Positions 1 to 14,116 of a DNA stretch of 64,000 nt are shown piece after piece (positions within the stretch are counted from its first letter, which is position 1; each line of letters starts with the position of its first letter). The position numbers were made by a program, and so were the translations under genes. Source of the DNA: Dimorphilus gyrociliatus (lineage: Eukaryota; Annelida; Polychaeta; Dinophilidae). A model generated the notes under the pieces. The model saw only the letters and a program-made list of their open reading frames with translations, had not been told where the DNA came from and did not search any database. The stretch spans positions 310,001-374,000 of the forward strand of contig CAJFCJ010000022.1 in the NCBI GenBank assembly GCA_904063045.1, written 5' to 3'.

Positions 1-1125
1 GTATTTTGAATAAATAATAGCACTTATCCATTTATACTCTAGATAACGACTTTCTAAATACACGAATTCAATTGAATAGCAATATTATAGATGTAATTGC
101 TTTCTCTAATTTAGAGATACCTTCTTCGTAAACTTTTTTAAATGGATATAAAATTCCATTTGTCTGGACAAACTCATTATTACCCTGGAATAATTCAGAG
201 ATTGTGATACGCATCATATTTACGCTAGACTCACTTTGGACACAAATTTTTATGCTTAGATGATTTTTCTTTTAATTAGGCCTAAATTTTCTATAAGAGA
301 ACATAAGTTACTTACAACAAATTATAGGGAGACTAAATTGGATAGCCTTTTCTTGGTCATGCTATTTTCTTAATACTACTTTACAAGGACGAAATTAAGC
401 GTAGTTTTCTTTCTATCCGTACGTATCTGTATAATGCTCTATCCTTGTGTCTCTCTGTCTCTGTCTCTGTCTCTCTCATACGCCCCCACACCCACATTCA
501 GATTTACATACATATACATATGCATACCCACTTTTTCAACATTGCCTAAATGTATATTTAGCTATCTTTAAAAATTTTCTTAGTCTCTTCTATTTAGAAT
601 TAATTAAAAGAAATACGCGGATGGAAAGCTAATAGGTCTTTTTCTTTTTACTGCAAACTAGAATCATTATAAAAATGACAAAACAAAATAAAAAGAGAAG
701 AAACTTTAGAAAATATTTAGACTAAAAGGTAAAAAATAAATTACTCGTAAATTCGTAAAACGTGGAATGGAATTCAATTTGAATTTTGGTCTCTACAATT
801 TGTTCTGCGCATTTAAACAAAGCGCTTTCCTTATTATACTTTGTTCACCAATAGCCTATAATTTATTAGTCACCACTCAACAAATTCGCAATCTCGTCTC
901 ATAGGTCAAAGCTTCCGTGAAACCTAATACTCTAGAGCATCGGCAACTTTCTCCTCTATAAAAGCCTACATGATTTCTTAGAGTATTATTACCAGTAATC
1001 TTACAAATAAACACTATTTCTCAGTTGTATGTTTTACTTATCGGCCCTTTGACAAAAATTACAACTCATTCTTTAGGCTATAAAAGTCAGTGACAACTCG
1101 GATGTCTCTTTACCATCTCTTTTTA

Positions 1126-1190
1126 TTCACTCTCTCTCTCTCTCTCTTCTTTCCTTTCTCTCTTCCCTATCTCTCCCTATCTCTCCCCTT
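1126..1190. repeat. CT-rich pyrimidine microsatellite
   Basis: A run of CT dinucleotides is followed by imperfect pyrimidine-only DNA (CTTTC, CCTAT units). It is a simple repeat with no coding content. Confidence 0.85.
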
Positions 1191-1525
1191 CATTCTATCG
1201 TTTTTTTCTAATATTTTTTAATATATATTCTTGAATAAAATTTAATTGAATGATAATTAAATCACTATTTCTTTGTAAATAAATCAAGTATAGCTTTTGT
1301 GGTAAGTTATGATTTTCACTAAAAGTTCACTTGTACATGATCCAGTATATCTAAACAATTTTTGTTCTTAATTAATAATCTAAACAAATATAAAGATAAA
1401 AAAAATTAATTAAGATTAATTTACTATCAAGGAAGCTACACGACTATTGCCAAGGTAGAAGCCTATTACCTAGGTACTACTTGTTATTGTGTAAATTTAT
1501 CTACAATCTTCAATATATATTCATG

Positions 1526-1735
1526 CTAGCATATATATATATATATATGTACAGTATATAAATTTATATATATACTGTATATTCTGTATATACATGAGCG
1601 CATTAATTTACTCAAGATGATAAATATGCTAGATAAATAGTAAATAAGTATTAGTGTATATATAGAAAATACAAATTTATATGTACTGTATATATAGCAC
1701 AGATATAAATATTTATATATATATATATATATATT
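1526..1735. repeat. TA repeats with TATACTGTATA palindromes
   Basis: Two TA dinucleotide runs (about 1529-1548 and 1715-1733) flank DNA that carries the window-wide palindrome TATACTGTATA at about 1570 and TACTGTATATA at about 1684. The open frame read across it on the minus strand is an artefact of the TA repeat. Confidence 0.8.
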
Positions 1736-4700
1736 TGATAAATCTACTGTAAGGGTGCACATCTGTGCATAAGTCTTGTGTATTAAATGTAGAGTAGATA
1801 CGATGACACCTACGCTTGTCTAAAGGGCACCTTGAAGAAAAAAAACAACTTGACAAATGTTCGATTTTTTAATGCTTTTCTTTCTTTTTACATTAAATTT
1901 ATAAAAGTGTAAAATAATTGGGACTTTATTGAAATATAATAGTCAGGTGAAACTTACATTTTTCAGTTTGCTATAGAAGAAGAATGAACGTATTGATAAT
2001 AAAAAAAACGAATAAATCTATTCTTTCAGTGAGAAATTGAAAAAAAATAGTAAGATAGACAACGAATTGAACATCAGATCAGGGATAATCTGTCATCAAT
2101 AAATGTATTAAATGAGTGAATTGTGTAAATTCGTTTGTTAACTCTCTTGAGATCTGTTTTTTTCAGAAAAGTCACTTAAGTAAATAGAATGACAGTTAAC
2201 TGTTTACATTCAACACTGCTGATATCCGACAGATCAATAGCTCTTACTTTTGCTAAGACGGAAAAACCCTTTTTTCTATTGAGTTCGATAGATAAGCAGC
2301 AAAGTGAAAACGAAAGAGTGTGAAAAATTTACGCCAAGTAAGACTGCTTCTCGAAACGGCGAATAGGAATAAAGAAAGAATGGATGTTATACACATGATT
2401 ATTAAAGACATAGAATAGGAAATAAAAGTTAAAAATGAAAACCTATTCATTTAGTTTGATATGTAATTAAAAATAAAGAGATTACGTAATAAAACCATTA
2501 GCTTCAGAGTGAAAAATCTATAATGAAACAGTTTATTTGCTGAGTATAAAAAATATGCTTATAGTGTTATACTGCAGTAGTATATAATGAATTGGATAAA
2601 AACTAAGAAGAATTAATAAAAGTTTGTAGCAATGGTAAACTATGTCAATAAAACCAACTTAAAAAGAAAGGTAGCTAACATTTCCAAGAAAATTTGACTA
2701 TAATTATAATAGCAAATAGTTTGCTTTCTTTTTCCATTTATCAACGATTGTTTATGAATGATATAAATGTTAGACAATAAGAGAAAATAAAAGTAAAAGA
2801 GCGTCTATTCTAGTGTTTTAGCAGAGATTGACAGGTGTACAACTACCTTCCTTAAAATATCTTATTGTCAGTAGACAAATCGTCATATTTCTAGTTGATA
2901 CTTTGGATTCGTTTTACAACTTACAAATAATCTAATGATCCAATCGAGCAACACATACCGAAAAATCAACTTGATATAACATGCTGCATATAACTATTAA
3001 TATACGTTTCTATCACATCGACTAGAAATTCGGTAAGTTACAAAGAAAGAGAGAAAAGAGGAACAAACAAAATATTTTCTTCCTCTTTTTCATAATTATT
3101 ATGCCAAACAGGCTGATTCTCCTTTGAGAAGTTGAAGAATAAATTTCATTACCATCAGCCTTTCAATCGAGTAATTTTTTCTGTCTCATCTATTAAAGAA
3201 GTTGATAATGGAAAATTTATAATTGTATAGCTGATTCCTTATATATTTTATATCAAGTTAACGATATGTATATGAAATGTATGTATTTTAAATTCAAAAG
3301 GAAATACCTCGCGGAAAAAATTACTTCCTGTCACGAGTTTCACAGGGAAGATGGAGAAAGAATAAAACTACTTCGTAACCTTATAAAGAGATTTAATTGA
3401 ATTTTAGTTAAAGCAAATTAAGTTATTACGACGAGTTAATAATCTTGTCTATTCTAATATCAATAACTTCATCGACGATTTAGATTCTTGTAAAATTAGA
3501 TTGATGTAGAAAAGAATGAGAAAAGAAAAGATGAGTGTATCAAACTATCAAAGTTAAGCAAGATATAACTGTCACTAGCAGTTTGTTTACTAATTTCTCT
3601 TCCCGTCCCTGTTATTGTTGTCCATGTTTCTAGTTCAGTAAGAATTTCATAAGTTCTTCTTATCGACGCCTTTCTCGTTGTGGTTGAGTAAAGAATGAGA
3701 TTTTCTTGAACGCAAAGGCCATTTATAATAAGATGAGAGATGGGAGAGAAGAAGAAGAGGAAAAGTTTTTACTGAAGGATTTTAATAACTAAAGGAGGAG
3801 AATATCTTTGAAAATGAAAGTAATTTCTTCTTATTAGTAGAAATTTTATTATAGAATGTTAACCTTAATGTATTGTGCTTGTTTTGCTTTCATACTAATG
3901 AAATATTATTAAAAAGACAACTTTTATGAAAATTTTCCTCTATTACTTATAGAAAATACGGCGCTGTTTTGAAATTCTATATAACATTGACAATGAAAAC
4001 GCACTAGATATTCATTTAATTTAGATGTATCTGTATAGTACCATTGCTTTACATAGCTAACACCACCTTTACTTTTAATATAGGCGATTATTTGGGATGG
4101 AGATGAGTAAATATTGAAAATAAACTAAACTAGGATTTATATTTAATTTTCATACCTTTGACTAGAAACTATATAGGGAAAAACTAAGAAATCAATTTAC
4201 CCTTTATTTCAATATGTAAGTTTAACTGAGTATAGACAAAATTACTTTATTCTATACTAATATTGATCAATAAATGTGATAATCAACCATTTTCAATTCT
4301 GTTTTATACACTTGATAAAAAAACAAGCCAATATTCATATATGTTGTTTATATTACACTAGAAAATATCTTGTAATATACAGGTTGATATTTCATAAGTA
4401 ATTATTTGATAATTGTACAAAAATAATTGTTTTTTATATAGCATTGGAGAAAGTAGTGCTAAGTTCTTCCTGCTTATGGTTCAATAAGCATCAAATACCC
4501 TATCACCCTCTCTTTATAAAGAGCTCTGCAGATTTTTTATATTTTTTTTTTCTACTCATTATTATCGACTTATCCTCTCTTTTTATTTGTTACGGAAGAA
4601 TGCTCTCCTCCATTTATTATTCGCTTAATAAATAATAATACCAGTAGAACATCATCACTAACAACAGCAACAACAAAGAAACAGCAATAGCGCAAAGTTT

Positions 4701-7700
4701 GCAATCATTTTCTAGTATGTTTCATTTAAAAAGGATAACAACATTGAATTATCTTGTTAGAAACTAGCTATCCTAATGATTCTTTGAAATTACTCTTTAC
4801 AACTTTATGTCACTTTGAAGAACTTAAGATAGTCAAAGTTCCACTTTTGCCTTCTGACAATCTACCTTTAAAAGCTACTATTCGTATATTCTTAATAATT
4901 GAATAGAGATGTGTCATTTTAATGAGCTAGGTAACTACTTACCGAACTATAGAGGTATATTAGTCTTACTCGGCAATGTATTTAATGATTAATCAACATT
5001 TTAAATATTAATTCAAGTTAAATAAGATCTATCAGCCCGTTGAAAAGAGGTGCTAGGAAAGAGTTGGCTTGAAAATAAATATTTCGTAACAGTTGAGCTT
5101 TTGGTGGTCTATCAGAAATTTTAGCCAATATGGAACGATAGCTAAAAACCAAAAGGGTAAATGCTCTTCTCAATTCTATCCGAAAACCTTTAAAATAAAA
5201 CCAATAGCATTAAACGAAAAAGGGTAGAGAATCGTTTTAAACCCTCTTTGATTCTTTTCATTCTGTCTTCTCATCCCTTTATGTCTTTCTTTTCTCTCTC
5301 TCTCTCTTTTCTTTTTTTCCGTTGTTTTATATATATATATATAGCCCCTTTATATCCTTTCAATTAATGATACTCCTACTATAGGAGAATATTGCAAATC
5401 GATCAATTCAATTAGCAATTAATCCATCTACTTTTAATAATTTATTGAAATATTTCTCTTAATAGATAAACGATTGTTAATCTATATGGAAAGTATACAT
5501 TTTTCTGTATATATAAGAGCGGCATGAAAGATTGCTGTATTAGAAGAAAACGGCTCTTTTCGCGTAACATTGTCATATTTATCTTCTTACAGTAATTCTT
5601 AAATGATAAATGAAAGGATGAAAGCCTTAGGAGGCCATAAAAGATATATTCCGAAGATGAAATCAAATAGGTTAGACGCGAGTAGAAATAACCTAGATTT
5701 AATTAATATATGATGATGACATAGTCTTCCTCTAACTACGATTAGGCATTATTCAAACTCGGCTGAATTGCACTTTTTGACTAATTGTATTGATCCTCGA
5801 ACTTAATATACACTATATGTATATATATATATATAGAGAGAGAGAGATATATAGATAATTCCGTATTATTTCATATCCAAAAGAACATAAGAACGTATTG
5901 TGTAGCATTAAAAGAAGAATCACAAAAATTTCTACTGAATTATAGATAATTCTTTATAAAAATTCTCTAGTTTCTATCAAGAAAATTTCATTAATCATTG
6001 AAAATAGATTTAATTGCAAAGTCTTTTGATGTTAGGCTTTAAAATAAAATTTTTTAGTACTTCCATCCTTTTTTTATTATTTTCTCCAATTTCTTTTTTA
6101 TTTGATAATAAACTGAAACCATACCTTCTCCTCTTTTCTAGCAACGAGAGAGAAAGGAAGAGAGAGATATACAAAGTATATATACTGTATATATATATAT
6201 ATATTGTTAGTTTATTTAGTTCAAACCTTTATTAAGTGACCTAATTAAAATTCCTCACAGTTTTACCCTTTTACCTATATTTTTGGAAATGTCTGGTGTT
6301 TCTGTTAGGAGAGTTTGGTAAAAACGTTTAATTTAATTTCTTGCGAAAAACTTCAAGCGCATTAGTGCTATAGTGACTTATTGTATTTATACGAACGTGC
6401 AGAAATTCGTTTATACGAGCTAATTTTATGATTTTAAATGCTTCCAGTGTTTAAAATAGTAACATACTAAAAACATAGTAGAAAAATAATTAATACGCTT
6501 CTTTTTAAAGATGAAAGCAATGACAATGAAAACAAGAAGAAAACTATTAAAATAAGAAGAAAATACCAGAATAAAATGTTGACATTTAAAAGATGAGAAC
6601 TGGACTTATCTTGGAGTTGGATTGTTATTTCATACATGAAAAAATGTATTTATTTGCTAGTATACTTTTCTTATTCAGTATTGAATTAAAAATAGCTTCA
6701 ATAAAAATTTCTACACATTTTCTTTATTGATTCTGCATGACTTGGAGAACACGAGGAAACGATAAAACACCCTGTTATCCTTTTATGCTTTACTTTCCAG
6801 TAACTTATGAAAAGATATGCTAGACATAATTAGGCCGAAGAAAGCCCATCTACTTAAAAATTGATACCTATTTTAAGTTTTCAACTCAGCTGCTGCTTAA
6901 ATAATGATATCTTGATAAAAAATTTTCTTCTGAAATGGAACCATATTAGGTTGTAATTACTAGGACCAGGTAAGAAGGCTGATCCTTTAACAAAGCTTTG
7001 TTCATTTCTCGAATAAATTTCCGCTCTTTTTTTCTCACATGTATTTAATACAATAAACTTTATAGTTATAATAATGATTGTGATACTAATTCTTTTCTAT
7101 TTATCTATTATCTCTCTCTCTCTCTCTCGCTCCCCCTTTACTTCTGTCTACAAATCTGTCTATCTATCTCTCTCTCCTTGTCGTCCTCTAAGAAATTCTA
7201 AGATGTTTTTCTCTTTCGTTTCTATAGCAAAAATCTCTTTTGTTTCTCGGTTAGGAAAGGATTAAGCACTAGTTTTTGTATAAACAGTTACTAATTCATA
7301 TTAGAATTACTGCGTTTCAAACATAAATCGTTACGCAACAATATTAATATTTAAGTTTTGATAATAGGTTACAATTGTATCTGCGATATAAATATATGTA
7401 GATGACGAATAATTTCATGTTAATAAGAAAATCTATCCGTTTACAGAGAATTAATACGCTCTACTTAAACAATAGATATAAAATATAAAGAGAGACAGGG
7501 AAAAAGTTCATTTCGCATTCCGAAATGAAGATTTTCCAATCAACTCATTGAAAAGAAAAGAAAATAGATTGTCCAAAGCGTATTTGTAGATTTTTATTCA
7601 TTATTTTCGTATAAAATAATCAGAGCCGTTAGAACTGAATAGAAATTCAATTTTTTCTCTTTACTATTTTCTATTTGGAATTTGAAATAAAACTTGTATT

Positions 7701-9358
7701 TTGACGTTTTACCTTTAGCTGGTTTTTTATCTAATTTTAGCTCTCAGTTTTCTTCTATTTAATTAAAAAAAGTCAGTAAAAAACGCAAAAACAGGCCTAA
7801 TAAATAAATAAAATATACATTTTTTATCTACGTTCCTTCTCGAAGGATTATAGAAAGAGAAACTCTTTCCATTTGGCCTTTAAATTGTTGGAATAAAATA
7901 TTACTAAAACTAAATACTCACCGCTTTACTTCGACGTTGACGAGAAAGTAGCTGGCAGACAAAAGTTTGCCTCTTCGTTTGCAGCTCCATCTGTATTTGG
8001 TGAATATTCATATTCTTTACTTTACATTATTTATATAAACATATACTCAACAATATTGACAAAACTGTATATGTTGTTATTTAAGGAAGATTGCATTCTT
8101 GTGTTTATATATTTATATGTATCATATGTTTGATGAAATGTAAATACACAAAAAAATCTCGCTATACTCAACCACATTCGTCTAAAAGGAAACTAGGAAC
8201 AAAATGATGAAAAAAAATCAAGAAAAGTGACTTATTTAATAAGATTAAATGTAATGAGAAAGCAAAGAATAAGGAAATATGAATTTCATAGTAGATTTAA
8301 GTAGGTTTACATCATAAACTAAGCGGATACGGAAAACAAGTATAAATACTAAACAACAAAATATTTCAATAATTAATAAATTGTTTTATCAATTAGCATA
8401 AATATTAGTCAATTATATAACTTTTCTTTGCTCTATTATATCAAAACGAAGGATACACTTTAAATTGTATCAGCTTTAGGTGTACACTTTATTTTTGTCC
8501 GCCTATTTTCATTCTCTGGTAGGGGTTTATTATTGAATAGTAGTGCTATTTAGAACTATTTTTCTACGTGGTACCAAATAGAAACTGATTCATAGTCTTT
8601 TCGTAATACCGATGCTGTTCGAATATACTATACACAATGTAAAATAAAGAGGAAAGCCACTGCAAAAAATAAAAAAGTAAAACAGCAATATATTGGTATG
8701 TGGGACTCGAAATAATAGATAATTCTTGGCCCTTTCCCCCTTTTTGGCCTAAAATTAACATTATATTTAATTATTTAACTAATATATTTATGAATGACAG
8801 ATTGAATGTTTATAAACAAATATATATTTACTGTATCTATATGTAAATTGATGTTTGATTAGAAGTAAACAAATTAGCTAAAACGTATGGGAAAGATAAA
8901 AACAAAACAGAAGGGAAAGAGAGAAACATCTCCTGATATACTTTTATATTTAAATAATAAGAATTATACAGAAAAGACGAAAGAGTCAAAACTGATTTCT
9001 TTTATCAAACAAAGAACGATAAACGATAAACTAGAGTGAAGTATTTATAAGAATGCGATTTAATGGCATCTCTCTTTCACTGAAAATTACTCGGAAAAGG
9101 AAAAAAATGATGAGACGTGACTCGGTGGATGAAAGGGCGAAAAAATTACGCGCAATCCACCCCTGTCACGACGTCTATGTATGAGGAAAAATGTAGAATT
9201 AGGCGGTAAATTTAAAAAAAAAAGAACTGAAATATTACCATCTTTTCAGTATAATATTCAATACAATTTTTGAAACACGACTGTCCCTGACAGTCTGATA
9301 ATTTTAGTATAGTTCATCTACAAATCTACAAACTAGATGACTTTATTACAGATACAAA

Positions 9359-9369
9359 AGGTGGCGCTG
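9359..9369 (+). promoter_or_regulatory. CTCF-like motif
   Basis: The sequence AGGTGGCGCTG matches the core recognition sequence described for CTCF in bilaterians. It lies in gene-free DNA. The match is seen directly. That CTCF or any insulator protein binds here is inference. Confidence 0.35.
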
Positions 9370-12360
9370 AAGAAGCTATTCCATTGTCACGGATTTACTG
9401 GCGCGGATTATAAGATTTTGACAACATTTTGGTCTATTTATGGAATTTATCAAATGACGAAAAACAAATTTATAATAAAGTCTCTATGAAAAGTGCAGTA
9501 TTTAAATGGTTGGCAGAGAAAAAAAGATGAAAGGAAAATGTAGGAGTATATAAATGAATGAGTCTACGTGCATATATATATATATATATATGCAATATAC
9601 ATAAATATATATAAATATAGTAAAAATTTGTGTGCATGTGATCATTTCTATGATTGTAAAATGAAATAATAAAAAGGCTAAAGACGTTTTTTACTGTGAG
9701 TAACAAAAATTGATTATATCATTTTATAAAGGCTAAAAAAGGTTACCTAGATGCTTTTTTTTTCTTCTCTTTTTAATAAAAAAAATGACAAAAATGATAT
9801 TTTTTTTACTATTGAAACTGAATTTTTCTGTTAAAATATGCTAAAAATATATATTGGATTGTTTACTCCTTTTATAAGATAGTTAGACGGTCTATAATGT
9901 AGTTAATTGAGAAATTGAATAGCCTTTTAATGAATACATCTACTACTCCTCGCTATTCAGGCAGATATTACTCTGATCTAGAGAAAAGGTAAAATTATCT
10001 TCTGTACTTTTCTAAATTATTGATTACCCAGTTATTTCAAAAATTGCAGCTATTTTTACATTTCGTGTTTTCTTTGGATCTTATAAAAACTTTTTTGGTG
10101 ATTAGGAGCTTTAGAAGCTACTCACTCCTCTCTTCTAAACAGAAAAAAGGAGGGATTCTGGAAAAAAAATCCTTTCTAACAATATTGAAACAAGTACCAA
10201 AAATTACTGGTTTTCTACTAATGATTTGTGTCCTCGGGCGTTGATGACTCGCGTTACCAAACAATGTATTGCAGTCAAGTATTAACGAGACTGTTTAAAT
10301 AGAATATTTGTTCTTGACTCTCCTTAAGAATATATTAGTTTATTTATAATCCTAGCATTTTTTCCCCTTTCCACAATTCTCCTCTACAATTAACTTACAT
10401 TAAAGAAATGAAAGAGTATCGTTACTTTAAATTTCATAAACAATAACCCAAAAGATTATTTGGATTTTGACGAAACAAACAAACTCTAATTGACTATGCT
10501 TGGCTTATGTTACTTCAACAATATTAAAGTAATAGGGGAAATAGGAGTTACTTTTAAGCCAGGAAGCTTAGGACGCCTTGTAATATTATTAAAAATAATA
10601 ATTTCTACGATGCTTTGTAATAGGAAGCTAAAACGAAAAGGAATTTGTAAGTGTTCAAATAACTTGCATCTTATTTTCTTACTTTACTTATTTCTTATAT
10701 TTCTTTTTATTGAGAAGACTTTTAAACTATTAATAGCTTTCCCTAAATTTTTAGATATTAAATCATTTTTTAATAGAATATTAATTAATTTTATTAACGT
10801 GCTTAGGCGGAAGCGGTAACTCATAAGGAACTGAAAATTTTGCTGTCGGAAGGAGACGTTCGTATCGCATAGGTATAAAGTAAAAACGGAAAAAAAGAGA
10901 AAAGAGCGAAAGAAGAAGAAGAGGAAAATTGACAGACTACAGAGTAAATAAGATGTAATTTCCCGATAAAGGAAAATTCATACTCTACAAGTTTCTTACT
11001 TCTCGCAGAGATAGTGTAAGATTTTTCTCTAAACATAAAAATGAGCTGCCAATTCGTCACGAATGTATGTAATAAATTTCAATCATGCAAATTATAACGT
11101 CATATTATATTTAAATTATTAACAATTAGAATCAGTTTTTTTATTTATTATCAATTTTTAAGATGTACTCTTCAAAAATCTAAATCTCAATTTATTGCAT
11201 CCATAAGACGTAACTCTCTACAAGAAGAGCATTCTTAAATAAATTAAACATGAAGTATATTTCAACGCCATATCATATATATTCAGTATATATACTCTTA
11301 ATAGAGATATACAAATATTCCCTCCATCCTTAAAGGAGAAACAAAGCAAAATTTTAAAAAAAATCTAAATAGGCAGGACCAACGTATTATGTAGTCTTTC
11401 TATTTATTTGTTTACTCATTTATCAATTCGTCCGACCTTCCAATTGTACGCCCCTTCATTCATCCGTAGAAGAACTTTTCATGACTAACATATTTTAAAT
11501 AAATCTCAATATTGATTATATTCTGAAAGCCTAAATGTCATATTGAGTTTTTTCCCTTAATCTTTATAGGACTGCCTTTTAATTTTCTCGACTCGTTATT
11601 CAATTAGAGATCAAAATAATAGCTGCTAACCGTTTCAAGCCGTCAAATCCATTCCCTAAAAGCCTTGTAATGCCCTCTAGTGAAATTTATTGGGCTATAG
11701 GAAAAACTGGAATAAATTATTTAATTCTACTTTGTAGGATCTTCACCCGTTTTATCTACTTCGTGGTCAAAAATTCCTCTGTATTACCCTCTCAAAAACC
11801 GTAATATGCAAAGAATTCTCCTTATCCTCCTTATCTTATTCAACTCGCATTCGATCGTGAATAGATTTAAGCAAACCTTCGGTATTTGTTTCTCATTCAT
11901 CAAATTGTTCAAATATCTTTCAGCCTTTGCTGATTAATTAAAAAAATCTTTCCTTTCTTTTATAAATTCCTTTACACAACTGATGAAGCCAAGATAAACG
12001 ATCAGATGACTCTGTTTCCACTCAAAGTATTAACGTTTACTAAAGCTTTTCGTATACATCAAGGCTAAGTAATTTCATACACTCGGATAGGCATTGTCAA
12101 CTAGAAGACAGTTTTTTCCACAACGAAGCAGACCGAAAGCTCTTATTTATTTAACTCTGCAACGATTACAACTTGCAATTGCCGATAACAACCAACAATA
12201 AGTATCTTTTCGTCATTCTACATCCCTTTGCTCTCTCTACCTCCCAATTTCTGCTAACCAACACCTTTGCAAGAAAATTGTATAGTGTCTAAAGAACGTA
12301 CGGGTCTATATACACAAAATTACACTCATAGAGTTCATACTCCTATACGATATTACCATT

Positions 12361-12363
<3 letters not shown>

Positions 12364-12395
<32 letters not shown>
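12364..12395. repeat. TA dinucleotide microsatellite
   Basis: An uninterrupted TA run of about 32 bases, one of the longest in the window. The small open frame overlapping it is not a gene. Confidence 0.9.
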
Positions 12396-12397
<2 letters not shown>

Positions 12398-12506
12398 TCT
12401 TACAGTATATGGCATATGGATTGAGTTTAAACTTTCAAATATCATTCCATCAATAATTTTATGCTAAGCTATACACTAGCACAAAAGTTTTTTGATATTG
12501 TCTACA

Positions 12507-12523
12507 AGTGGCGCCATCTGTCG
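12507..12523 (-). promoter_or_regulatory. CTCF-like motif
   Basis: Read on the minus strand this is CGACAGATGGCGCCACT, containing the core AGATGGCGCCA. It is a near-consensus match to the CTCF core. Related minus-strand copies lie close by: CACTAGATGGC at 12961-12971 and CACTAGAGGGC at 11672-11682. Confidence 0.4.
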
Positions 12524-13609
12524 TTTTATTTCGTGTTTACTTTTCTATTCTACGCCTATTTTTATTTCTTAAGGAGGAATATAGTTCGAATTGAAAGGAT
12601 TCCGGCTTGTATTCTATTTCGTTAATATTCTTAATTTTGAAAGAATATTATATTTTGCACTGGATTCTACTTGTACTGATTAATTTCAATGCTAAATTTT
12701 AGGTATAGTATAACGTGAACTTTGAAATTCATCTGCTTTTATGACTATTTAATGAAAATATATAATTCGTACACTTAAAGGTTTTCTTTAGTGTTTATAC
12801 TTACTTCAAGCCCGCCCTCCCTCTCTCGCTTCTCTCATACCCCCCCCCCCACCTCCTTTCAACTACCATTCTCTCCTATCCAATCGCAATTTCGTTTCGT
12901 TTTAGGATATTCTCATCAAACTCTTTTCTAATGGGAAATTTAAGATGTTACTTTCTTAATGCCATCTAGTGTACAAATTATAACAATTTGACACTAGTAT
13001 ATGGTTTATGAATGTTTGGATGAAACGAGAAATTGAATTATGTTTGAGTGTATTCGGCAAGTAGCTCTTTTTATCTGACTAGGCCAGAATCATCGGGAGA
13101 CAATCCCGCAAAACTTTTAAGCTCCACTGTAAACTGTAAGGCAAGAATGATGTAATCTTATTCTTTTCTTATATCCGGCTATTTAACGGGAATACATTAA
13201 AGCTTACAAAAACTACTATTTCTCTCTCCTTAACTCGGTATCGATGTCATATAATCAATCATAACTAGGTTAGGGGCTGACAATTGTTCAGCTCATTATT
13301 GACTATACGCGGGCCAGAAGAAAATATATGGCGGATAGAGGGCGGCGTTGTAGTTTTTGTCCGAACAATTCTTTCTCACTCTATCATTTCGTAATTATAC
13401 AGCCTGACGATGTATTAGTGGCGATTTATCAGCGTAGATGAACTATTGTTTATTGAACATTCTAATAAAGAGAACACCACAGATTATGATAGCATATAGA
13501 CAAATACGATAAGTCTTTTATCAATCGGATAAAAATACGAAACTAACAGGTTTTAAAGAAAAAAAAGCAGGTAAGCACGAGAGTAAAAATTTTGTAGGCG
13601 TAATATATA

Positions 13610-14060
13610 CTAATATATATATATATATATACTTAAGATAGTTTATCGTAAAGAATAGGTTAATACTTTCAATTCGACACTTTGGAATTCAAAACATTAG
13701 AATCTGTAGATATATCTGTACAAGTGTATACAAATATATATATAAATATATAGGTATAACCGTAGAGGTAAATATATAGATATAATACTATTTGCATATA
13801 TATCTATGTAAATTTTAGCCAATGCATTAATGAATCTACGTGCAATTGTATAATGTACATTTATATGTATATGTGCCAGCTTATTGTGTCCTACCAGTAA
13901 TTACGTTTATATCAATTACACAATAGACAAGATAAAACATATTTTTTCTATTCAATGTAAAAGATAATCATTTATAGATAAAACAACACTATTTATTATG
14001 CATGTCTTTCAATATATATATAAAGTATATATATATAAAGTATATATATATATATATTTG
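13610..14060. repeat. clustered TA repeats upstream of glycosyltransferase
   Basis: TA runs at about 13614-13631, 13733-13752 and 14019-14057 sit in AT-rich DNA immediately 5' of the start codon at 14117. Any promoter must lie within or beyond this tract. No clear TATA/initiator pair can be picked out against the TA background. Confidence 0.6.
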
Positions 14061-14116
14061 ATAACAAGATATAAAACATATTTACAGTTGAAGAAAATCA
14101 ATCTTGTCGGCCAAGC

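Larger units (their letters stand above)
1..14116. other. gene-free AT-rich region
   Basis: No reading frame here looks like a protein: all open frames are short, low in complexity and rich in Phe/Ile/Ser/Tyr, as expected from AT-rich DNA read by chance. I could not chain plausible exons. The stretch holds many AT, CT and GA simple repeats (listed separately), C-rich pyrimidine DNA at 12812-12870 and several CTCF-like motifs (9359, 11672, 12507, 12961). It could contain distal regulatory DNA or introns of a gene whose exons lie outside the window. Confidence 0.6.

Noticed and set aside
10490-10819. 109-aa open frame on the plus strand
   Set aside because: Rich in Leu/Ile/Phe/Lys from AT-rich DNA, no domain character, no splice context.
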